Of a DNA stretch of 64,000 nucleotides, positions 55,981 to 64,000 are shown piece by piece. The DNA is from Adiantum capillus-veneris (taxonomy: Eukaryota > Streptophyta > Polypodiopsida > Polypodiales > Pteridaceae): positions 150,489,640 through 150,553,639 of the forward strand of contig CM043955.1 in the NCBI GenBank assembly GCA_014529385.2, in the 5' to 3' direction. Position 1 is the stretch's first letter. Every line of letters begins with the position of its first letter. Both the position numbers and the translations under genes were made by a program. The notes under the pieces were generated by a model. That model saw only the letters and a list, made by a program, of their open reading frames with translations. It did not search any database and was not told where the DNA came from.

Positions 55981-56400
55981 CGACTTGGAAGGGGCCTTCA
56001 CTATGTGGTTTGATGGCGCTTACAGAAGGGTAACACAAAAAGCAGGTGGAGCTGTGGTCATTCAAGACCCGCACGGCACAATTATTTTTTTCCAAAGCTT
56101 ACGACTTGGAGGAGGTGCATACCAACAATGAAGCGGAATATCTTACTCTACATCTGGGACTCAAGCAGTGCATTGAGTTTGGCATATCAAGGTTAGTAGT
56201 AAAAGGTGATGCTCTACTAGTTGTCAAACAACTTTTGGGGCAATGGCAAGTAAAGAGGGATTCCCTCAAGAGTTGGTTTTTCTCCATAAAGAAGTTCTTG
56301 AATTTTTTTGAAGCAGTGCAATTCAAACATGTGAGAAGAGAGCAAAACCAGGAAGTAGATCGGTTGGCTAGTAGTCGTGTTCAGACTCATGTGTCGAGTT
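55981..56400 (+). pseudogene. Gypsy C second (archaeal-type) RNase H
   Basis: A second RNase H: AFTMWFDGAYR (first Asp), AGGAVVIQDPHG, then after a frameshift near 56095 NNEAEYLTLHLGLKQCIEFG (Glu in the E-A-E motif), SRLVVKGDALLVVKQLLGQW (Asp) and HVRREQNQEVDRLAS (last Asp region). In Tat elements this extra domain sits between the RT-linked RNase H and integrase, as here. Confidence 0.85.
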
Positions 56401-57726
56401 TGTATGTGGGACCGACCACTTATGCAGGTAGAGAGACTTTGAAGGATATTGATGATTTCTTGAGTACAGGTCAATGTTTTGACGGGCTTTCCAAGCTACA
56501 AAAGAGGAGAGTTGTTCAAAGAGCTAAAAAGTTCACTATGATTGGAGAAGATCTTATGATGCACGGTAGAGATGGGGTGCTACGTCGAGTCCTTTACAAG
56601 GAGCAGATCGGTATGGTATTGGAGCAATGCCACGAAGAGAGCGGTCATCAGGGTAAGAGTCAAGTCTTGTTTTGTATCTTAAGAAGTGGGTTTTGGTGGC
56701 CTTCTGTTGTGCGAGATGTGCATTATTGGTGCAAGACGTGTCATCAGTGCCAAGTGATGGGTGAAAGACAACTGGTAGCCGAGTAGCAAAGGGCAATCAT
56801 TGCACATGATGCTTTTGAAAAGTGGGGTTTGGATGCAATTGGTCCATTGCCCAAGTGAGCAAGCGGTAAGGAATATGTGGTAGTGGCCCTAGACTACATT
56901 ACCCGGTGGGTCGAGCTAAAGCGGTCAAAGAGGTAAATGCACATACTGTTGCTCAGTTTGTATTTGATTGCATATGTGTTGTCGTTTTGGAGTGCCTTGG
57001 GTGCTTATATCGGATCGAGGACAAGGGTTCAAAAGTAAGTTGGTGCATGCCCTGGTGGACAAATTGGGGATTCAACACCGGTTTTCATCTCCATACCATC
57101 CACAGTGCAATGGTTTGGTGGAGAGTGCCAATGGATAGATAGTCAAGATGCTTACGAAGTACATATACCAGCAGGTTGAAGGGTGGGAATCTAACCTTGA
57201 CAAATGTTTGTGGGCTTATAGGACTTTGTATAAGGTGGCTACCAACTTTACTCCATATGAGTTGGTATATGGCAGGGAAGCGGTACTACCTGTGCATGTG
57301 CAATTAGGGGCTCTCAAAGGTTTGTGGCGAATCGATAAGACTCATCAAGATGTTTTGCATGATAGGATTACAAATCTTGAAACTTTGAAGATGGATCATG
57401 AGGCAGCGTCAGATTTTTATGTGAAGCAGCGAGAGAAAAGGGTAGCAAAATTCAACCAGCATTTGCCAGCCAAGCGGATTGAGAAGGGCGATCTAGTGAT
57501 GAAGTACGAGAGATATCTTGACTTCACCTTTCAGAAGAAGTTCAAAAAAAAGTGGACGGGATCTTACAAGGTTCATCAAATTTTTCCCAATGGTACTTAT
57601 GAAAGGATGGATGGTCGGTTCCTCAAACACAGGGTTAATGGTCTGCGTCTCAAGCTCTATTTTGAGAGGGAGTTGGTGCCAGCAGTGCATCAGGTTCTTA
57701 TGGAGGGGGTTGGGCAACCAACCTAA
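56401..57726 (+). pseudogene. Gypsy C integrase
   Basis: Zinc finger CHEESGHQGKSQVLF and WCKTCHQCQ near 56630-56755. A TAG at 56784-56786. The core lies in shifting frames (WGLDAIGPLP near 56825; VLISDRGQGFKS near 57005; SSPYHPQCNGLVESANG near 57090-57140). The C-terminal frame 57148-57726 is intact (LWAYRTLYKVATNFTPYELV, YGREAVLPVHVQLGALKG, FQKKFKKKWTGSYKVHQIFP). There is no chromodomain, as expected for Tat. Confidence 0.85.
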
Positions 57727-57865
57727 ACAATGTCCCCATATGTCAAGAATAAAACTGTGTACATACGGTCAAGTTTTTAATAGTGTGTTCAGTATTTGCA
57801 GTTTATAAGGTGATCAAGCTCTTAAGTGGTTAAGAATAAATGCTCAACTAGGGGGTGGGCAATGA

Positions 57866-58597
57866 TGGTACATCCAAAGTGTGTCGACTCTAGAAGGTAG
57901 CATGGACAGATATGTGTAGGCAAGCAAAAGCTTGGCAAAAGGGAAGGAGCAGCTAGGAAGATCATGGGTTGACAAGCAGCAGCGGGTATGTATGCCTGAT
58001 GTGGTATATAGGCCAAGGAAGGTTGCAGAGGGGCTAATTGGAGAAGAAAATGAAGGAGATGCAAAGTGCATTTTTTTGGCCTAGTAATGTAGAGCTTGAA
58101 GTGCTGAAGGAGTAGGTCCAAACGGCTCATCAAACTGAGCTACGAAGCCCAAGTTATTGAAAGATGAAAGTTCAGGGTGTTGCAGATTTTTGCCGGACAA
58201 GGCAGCTATGGACAAGTGGCCCAGGTAGGGGTCAAAGGTTATATGTGTAATGCTCGCGGTATGGAGCATACTTGTCTTCTCGGATTGCAAAACAGTGCTC
58301 GGGTTAGCAAGATATAGTCAATTGAAGTTTTTTCGAGGGCCAGTTCTGAGCCCACTTTCCTGCATTGGAGGATGCTCCATCTCACTTTGTTTTGGCCTCG
58401 CCAAGGTTCTTGGTGATAGTGTGCATCATGTGGAGCTAGCACAAATTGACGGCGCATCAATCGGGTACTCGGTCAGCAAGATACAACAGGATCAAGTTGG
58501 GAGCATTTGGCAGTGAAAGGTTTGCAGATAACTTTCTCGTTTTTTGGCAGCCTCGAATAGCGAGTTCAGAAGCATTGGAAGGCGGTGAGATTTTCCC
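57866..58597 (+). repeat. 3' LTR of Gypsy C, truncated
   Basis: Matches 50476-51200 closely (for example TCGGTCAGCAAGATAC and GGAAGGCGGTGAGATTTT) and is cut after about 730 bp, where Copia gag sequence begins. The remaining 1.3 kb of LTR is missing here. Confidence 0.82.
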
Positions 58598-61500
58598 ACC
58601 TCGTGGACGTGGAGGTGAACGATTTTTACATCCTCAAAGAGATGGATATTGTAACAGATGTGGCATTTATGGTCACATTGAAAGAGAATGTTACACAAGG
58701 CTAAATCGAAATCGTGATCGTGGTGGAAGAGGCCGAGGTTATGGCAGACATGGAGGAAACTTTGCTGGATACAATCCTCATGATCAAAATATATATGACA
58801 ATAGATTGAGTGGACATTTATTTCCTATGGAGCATGTTGTTGGAAGCATGGTGGAGCCACATCATACAGATGATTGGTATTTAGATAGTGGTGCCACAAA
58901 TCATATGACATATCATGGTGAATGGTTTGACAAAAAAGAGAAGTTAGAAGAGGATGAGTTTGTCGCTACAGATGATGATACTATGCATCGAATTACGCAT
59001 GTTGGTTCAGTTCCATTGCTAGAAAAAGACGGGACATACAACACATTGGGAGATGTTCTATATGTGCCTTCAATCACAAAGAATTTAGCATCAATTGGAC
59101 AAATGATAGATCAAGGGTTGCAAGTCTGTTTTAATCATTATGGCTGCTTCATAGAGGAGTTTCACAAAGGCAAGCCAGGCAAGATATTGGCACGTGGAAG
59201 AAAGAAAGGTCACTTGTTCTCATTGGAAGCTGGAGATCCATTTTTACACAGCGGTATGTATGCAAACAAATCAACCACTCAAGATAATTGGGCAGAGTTA
59301 TGGCATAAGAGGATTGGTCATGTCAATTTTAGAAGACTAAACCATATGCAATCAAATCAAATTGTACGTGGATTACCAAAGTTTGACAGATTGAATTTTG
59401 ATCATGTTTGTGAAGCTTGTCAATTTTGAAAGCAATCTCGCTTACCATTTCCAAAGAGGGGACGAATTAGCCAAAGTCCTTTGGAAATTGTTCATTCAGA
59501 TATTTGGGGACCTTGTGATCATGCTACGCCAAATGGTTGTCGATATTTTATCACATTCATAGATGATTACAGCAGAATGACATGGGTTTACTTTCTAAAG
59601 GCAAAGTCAGAGGCATTTGAGGTATTCTTGGAGTTCAAAGTTATGGTTGAGAAAGAGAATGGTTGTTAAATTAAATACCTATGTACAGATGGAGGGGGAG
59701 AGTACATGTCACATAGTTTTGATGATTACTTACGTGAACAAGGCATAAGAAGGCAGATTACTTGCAGATACACACCACAACAAAATGGAGTTGCTGAGAG
59801 AAAGAATAGAGTCATAGCAGAGATTGGAAGAGCCATGATGAATGAGATGAATATGCCATTAACATATTGGGCTGAAGCAGTTCATACAGTAGTACACATT
59901 ATGAATCGAACACCAACAACTGCCATTCATGAAATTTCACCTTATGAGAGACTTTATGGGATCAAACCAACAGTTTCCTACATGAAAGTTTTTAGATGTG
60001 TTTGCTATGTTCGTGTGCCAAATGAAGCAAGAAAGAAGATGGAGCCAAAGGCAGTGAAGTGTATATTCTTGGGCTATCCAGTTGAAAAGAAAGGTTACAA
60101 GTGCTATGATCCTACGACAAGACAAGTTTATGTCAGTAGAGATGTCAGATTTTGTGAGCATGAACCATGGTATAAACCAAAGCCACTGATGATAGAAGAT
60201 GAGTATGAAGAGCAAGAGAATGTGCGTCATGTTGTTGATAAGCTAGGACCATCAACAAGAACTATTTCAGGACCACATATGGCAGAGGAGAGTACAGGAA
60301 GTGTCAACCCATGGAGTGGTTGTTTGCGAGATAAGAAGCAAGACAAGAAAGGAAAGAAGAAAGTGGTTGAGGAGAGTTCTGGAGATGAAAGCCTTGATGG
60401 AGAGCATGGTTTACCACATTTGAGGACACCTGGCAGTATGCATGCTGAGAAATATGTACCCCCATATGCAAGAGTTGAAGAGAAGAGTGCACCACAATTG
60501 AGAAGATCAGAGAGGGTGCGTTATCTAGTTGATAGATTGACATACAACGGTTACATGCGTACACATTATGCATACATGGTTTCACGTGTGCAACATAAAG
60601 AGCCTACATGTTTTCAAGAGGCAATTGGAAAATCACAATGGGAGTCAGCTATGGATGATGAGATGGATGCTCTTGTGAAGAATGACACTTGGGATTTGGT
60701 TTGCTTGCCAAGTGGAAAGAAAGCAATTGGTTCAAAATGGGTATACAAAGTCAAGTGCAAGTCAGATGGTATTGTGGAAAGATACAAAGCGAAGCTTGTT
60801 GCTAAAGGTTATGCACAAACAAAAGGTCTTGATTATGATGAGACATTTAGTCTAGTTGCAAAGATGACAACAGTCAGATTGGTGATAGCAATGGCAAGTA
60901 TGTTCGGTTGGAAGTTACGGCAAATGGATGTCGATAATGCATTCTTGAATGGTGACTTGGAAGAAGAAGTTTATATGATACAGCCAGAGGGTTATCAACA
61001 TCCAGATTTTCCATATTATGTGTGTAAGTTGAAGAAAGCATTGTATGGTTTGAAGCAAGCATCTAGAGCTTGGTGTCAAAAGATAACCAGATTCTTGAAG
61101 AAGATTGGATTTAAACAGTCTATTGCTAATCACTCATTGTTTTTGAAGCATGTTGATGGAGAGATCGTCGTTATTGTTATCTATGTTGATGACTTGATTC
61201 TCACTGGAAGCCATGATGAGCAAATTTTGCATGTCAAGAAGAGTTTGTTGAGAGAATTCAACATGAAGGATCTTGGTGAGTTGAGATATTTTTTGGGAAT
61301 TGAAATGGTCGACACTTTATCAAGAATTTGGATGATACAAAGACAATACGCATTGGATATGCTTGAGAAGCATGGAATGACAGCGTGAAAACCGGTTGAT
61401 ACACCTCTTGATAAAAATGTGAAGTTGATTGATGATGGACATTACATTGAGGATGTCACTATGTATCGCAAGATGGTTGGAAGTCTTATTTACTTGACAA

Positions 61501-62100
61501 TAACAAGGTCATATTTGAGTTATGTAGTGGGTGTTGTGAGTCAATTCATGCAAAAGCCATGTAAAAGTCATCTTGATGCAGTGAGACGGATTATGAGATA
61601 TGTGAAAGCCACTATCAGTTATGGAATGTTTTATGAAAAGAATGGGAAGCTTTGTCTTTATGGTTACACAGATGCAGATTGGGCAGGAGATTTTATGGAT
61701 AGAAGATCTACAAGTGGTTATGCATTTTCCATTGGCAATGGTATGATAAGTGGAAGTAGCAAGAAGCAATTAACTGTAGCATTATCAAGTACAGAAGCTG
61801 AATATCGTGGAGCAGCTTTGGCAGCATGTGAAGAGTCATGGTTTAGAGTACTTATGGTAGACTTTGGTTTTGACTATCTTGACAGTGTCATTATATATTG
61901 TGAAAATATTAGCAGCATCATGTTGGCAAAGAATCCAGTTTACCATGCTCGCACCAAACACATTGAAGTACATTATCACTTCATTAGAGAAAAAGTTTTG
62001 GCAGGTGAGATTGATTTGGTGTATGTGAAGACAAATGATCAAGCTGCGGATATATTTACAAAAGCTCTTGGAAAGGAGAAGTTTTGCTTTTCGTGAAGCA
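58598..62100 (+). pseudogene. Copia D polyprotein: zinc knuckle, protease, integrase, RT, RNase H
   Basis: One continuous frame with three nonsense codons (TGA 59427-59429, TAA 59667-59669, TGA 61386-61388). Zinc knuckle CNRCGIYGHIEREC near 58650-58690; protease WYLDSGATNHMTYH near 58880; pre-integrase LWHKRIGHVNFRRLN and CEACQF near 59300-59425; integrase HSDIWGPCDHA, FIDDYSRMTWVYFL, TDGGGEYM, QQNGVAERKNRV; RT WESAMDDEMDALVKNDTWDL, KLVAKGYAQTKGLDYDE, QMDVDNAFLNGDLEEEVYM, IYVDDLILTGS (about 61180); RNase H YTDADWAGDFMDRRSTSGY and SSTEAEYRGAALAA, HARTKHIEVHYHF. All catalytic motifs are intact. A 1-bp change near 62090 shifts the end; in the other frame the usual C-terminus runs through the purine tract to a stop at 62149. 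Confidence 0.92.
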
Positions 62101-62136
62101 TTGGGAATCCATCATATGCAAGCTCAATCTGAGCTT

Positions 62137-62280
62137 GAGGGGGAGTGTTAAAGAATATGTCCGTTGTGCTATGGGCGGCCGGACACTGACTATACTATGT
62201 TGTAAATATGCTTTGGATAATAGTTCAAAGAGAAGTAGAGTGAGAGCAGCACGTTGAATGGCTGCTGCAGGGTAATGATT
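62137..62280 (+). repeat. Polypurine tract and start of Copia D 3' LTR
   Basis: The tract is followed by TGTTAAAGAATATGTCCG. About 135 bp of U3 is visible before the sequence becomes a GT array. The LTR end and its target duplication cannot be seen, so the LTR is probably truncated. Confidence 0.65.
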
Positions 62281-62328
62281 GTGTGTGTGTGTGTGTGTGT
62301 CTTGATGTGTGTTGGTGTGTGTGTGTAG
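62279..62328. repeat. GT microsatellite
   Basis: GT runs at 62279-62300 and 62312-62326 at the junction between the Copia LTR and the minus-strand Gypsy fragment. Confidence 0.8.
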
Positions 62329-62339
62329 TTTTTTTCCCT

Positions 62340-62880
62340 ACCTTCTCCATCACCTGCGCACTCTACATCCTTGCATCCATCTAGCATCTTCAAAAGGATA
62401 ATTTTTGAACTTAATAAGATACCGTCGGATAATCTTACCATGTCATAGTACCTTGTCTTCATGCCGAAGGATAGCTTCGGGTTGTAGCACCTCTTCTTGG
62501 TTTTTGATTTCGGGAGGGTCTTCAATAATTGGTTCATTTGGAGGCTCTCCTTTGTGGGTTTAAGTAGGCTCACATGAAAAGCATTGTGTATGAGCCAACG
62601 GTTAGGCAACCTGAGTTGATAAGCCACCTCATTGATTGGCTTCAAATTTGAAAAGGACCATAGTATCTTTTTGGTAGTTTATCATAATACTTTTGATGGC
62701 TCGTAGGATTTTGCCCGTCGTTTGCCTCAATAGAGCCTTAGGAAAATTAAGTAAGACCCAATCATTTTCTTTGAACGTTAAGGCCCTTCTGTGCTTGTCA
62801 GCAACAAATTTTTGCCTTGTTGGGGGATGGCTATAGCCTCCTTAATCTTTTGAAAAGATGCTTGCAGATTACGGCTATAC
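62340..62880 (-). pseudogene. Gypsy integrase C-terminus fragment
   Basis: Minus strand in broken frames: KHRRALTFKENDWVL near 62760-62800, RYYGPFQI near 62660-62680 (GPY/F module), INEVAYQLRLPNRWLIHNAF and HVSLLKPTKES near 62560-62640, then a low-homology chromodomain-like region. Related to chromovirus integrase ends such as those in Gypsy A and B, but a different copy and opposite strand. The left end fades at about 62340. Confidence 0.75.
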
Positions 62881-63117
62881 TCATGTTTAAGGCATAGACA
62901 TTCAGAATAGACAAAGCACAGAAATCAGAATGGAACTGGAACTGGAACAGAACACAAAAATTGACAACAGACAAAATCCGCCATAACTTCCACCTTCACA
63001 TCCCCAAGAAGATACTGATCAACAGTTACATATTTTGATAAGACTAATGGGCAACGCCCTTTCCCAAGAACACCCCTTGGAATCCCAAAAGTACAAAAGT
63101 TCACATTCCAACTTCCA
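62881..63117. other. Intergenic, no gene seen
   Basis: A-rich sequence with a short GGAACTGGAACTGGAAC repeat near 62931-62950. Nothing else. Confidence 0.4.
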
Positions 63118-63387
63118 CTAAGGTAAACATCCCAAAATTCCTAGGCTTAACACTTGGCACAGCCCGGTGGCTAGAGCCACAGGCTGACCTGGGCCCACAA
63201 TCCCTTGATCAAACAGCCTACTCCCCGGCATCTCCTTCTGTATCTGCCTTTTCTGCTGCAACATCCGAATCCGCCTGCTTTTCCCCCTCTGCTCCACCTT
63301 CTTTTCCACTTCTAATTCCGCTCCTCCTGCTACAATCCGATCTGGTCCCAAAATATCACTACTCAGCTCTGCTGTCCACTTACTCAT
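63118..63387 (-). other. Sequence 3' of the coiled-coil ORF
   Basis: A minus-strand frame of 89 codons (VEKKVEQRGKSRRIRMLQQK) is in phase with the frame upstream but separated from it by stops. I see no domain. It is probably 3' untranslated or decayed coding sequence. Confidence 0.3.
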
Positions 63388-64000
63388 GCCCCTGCATTCA
63401 CTTCAATCTCCTTACTTTTTTCCTTCAACTCCTGCATCTCTGCCCACTAATTTCTCATTTTCCACCTTCAATTCCTCATTCTCCCTCCTAACACTTTCTT
63501 TTCCTGCCAATTGAAACCAATTTTTGAATCTGTCCGTCGACACCTCCATGTGTTCCCTCCAAAGCCTTGTAGCTTTATTCCACATCTCTTGTGTATACTC
63601 CAACACTTCCTGCTTTAGAATATCCGCATCCGAATCTGCAACCAAAATACCTGTCATTCCCTTGTTCTGCACTGCGGCTTTTTCCATATCTATCAACGGA
63701 GTCAATCTATTAATCAGGAAAATATTCTCAGTGGTCAACTCTGCCACTTTATCCCCCAGTTCTTTGAATTGTTCATCCACTGTAGCTTTTAGTCCGTCTG
63801 CCCACTTAGTAAAATCCTCAGCTACACTCAGAACTTCCGCATTTCTTGCCAAAGCCTCTCTTGTAATCCGTCTAACTTCCTCCTGCAGTCTTTCTTTATC
63901 TGATCTCTCCTAAAACAACTGCATCCGCACTTTCTGCATTTCCCACTCCGGGATAGCACTGCATTTATGCTCCATTTTCTCAGCTTCCATCACCCTCAGA
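63388..64000 (-). pseudogene. Coiled-coil ORF entering from the right edge
   Basis: Minus-strand coding-like sequence, partial at its N-terminus. A stop near 63911 follows an upstream stretch (MEAEKMEHKCSAIPEWEMQK); then LQEEVRRITREALARNAEVL, DFTKWADGLKATVDEQFKEL, GDKVAELTTENIFLINRLTP, TQEMWNKATRLWREHMEVST, RRENEELKVENEKLVG. Heptad patterns of Leu, Ile, Val and Ala with charged residues indicate coiled coil. A small frameshift near 63440 brings in MQELKEKSKEIEVNAGA and a natural-looking stop near 63389. Family not recognised; it may be a Gag-like or linker ORF of an element beyond the window, or a host gene fragment. Confidence 0.45.

Larger units (their letters stand above)
52500..57865 (+). 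mobile_element. Tat-like Gypsy C internal region
   Basis: Plus-strand Gypsy with the order gag, zinc knuckle, protease, RT, RNase H, a second RNase H, integrase. The extra RNase H after a linker marks the Tat group (Tat/Ogre/Retand-like) of plant Gypsy elements. A purine-rich stretch (AGGGGGTGGGCA, 57850-57861) precedes the right LTR. Decay is moderate: several C-to-T type stops and about four frameshifts. Confidence 0.85.
58598..62280 (+). mobile_element. Copia D, near-complete pol, 5' end missing
   Basis: Plus-strand Copia from the gag zinc knuckle to the 3' LTR. The 5' LTR and most of gag are absent; the left edge is fused to the truncated Gypsy C LTR without a target duplication. A polypurine tract (GAGGGGGAG, 62137-62145) and LTR start TGTTAAAGAATATG (62146) define the 3' end. 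The LTR is recognisable to about 62280, where a GT array begins. It is the least decayed element in the window. Confidence 0.88.

Overview
The window looks like heterochromatic, transposon-filled DNA from a large land-plant genome. It is almost entirely transposable elements in different states of decay, and I see no intact host gene. The plant assignment rests on Copia and chromodomain-Gypsy polyproteins, a Gypsy with a second RNase H domain (Tat-like), primer sites matching initiator-Met tRNA (TGGTATCAGAGCC), tRNA-derived SINE-like repeats and hAT-like MITEs. The C-terminal region of the LINE at 41-46 kb reads like LINE proteins I associate with ferns; that is recollection plus inference, not a proven identification.

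Layout. 1-7.7 kb: a minus-strand Copia element joined to a Gypsy fragment, with a second copy of the same Copia family running off the left edge; a 645-bp element with direct terminal repeats sits between its gag and protease. 7.7-11.8 kb: a chromodomain Gypsy fragment (integrase to 3' LTR) split by a hAT-like MITE. 11.8-26.3 kb: Gypsy B (protease, RT, RNase H, integrase, partial chromodomain). Its integrase is split by a 10.6-kb minus-strand LTR element, whose right LTR is split by a smaller LTR element, which is itself split by a second member of its own family. All three insertions carry matching 5-bp target duplications. The small family encodes one unrecognised ORF and no polymerase.

26.3-31.1 kb: a large LTR on the plus strand and a related solo LTR on the minus strand form roughly 1.1-kb inverted arms, with shared LTR-end modules between them. 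31.1-39.1 kb: a foldback structure built around microsatellites, a LINE fragment split by a second hAT-like MITE, a tandem pair of SINE-like copies, a second SINE-like fragment and a Copia integrase scrap. 39.1-46.3 kb: a tandem duplication with a 3.4-kb period carrying a LINE 3' half, GT/CA/GA arrays and a near-perfect hairpin. 46.4-47.9 kb: a different LINE and a probable Copia solo LTR. 48-50.4 kb: two low-complexity decayed ORFs and a 169-bp tandem repeat.

50.5-58.6 kb: a plus-strand Tat-like Gypsy with LTRs, gag, protease, RT, two RNase H domains and integrase; its right LTR is cut off by a Copia element. 58.6-62.3 kb: that Copia, the best-preserved element here, with three in-frame stops and one late frameshift across gag zinc knuckle, protease, integrase, RT and RNase H, but lacking its 5' LTR. 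62.3-64 kb: a minus-strand Gypsy integrase tail and an unrecognised coiled-coil ORF entering from the right edge.

Functionally this is a record of retrotransposition and insertion into insertion. The autonomous families (Copia, chromoviral Gypsy, Tat-like Gypsy, LINEs) could have supplied enzymes for the non-autonomous families (small LTR elements, SINE-like repeats, MITEs). All such cross-mobilisation is inference.
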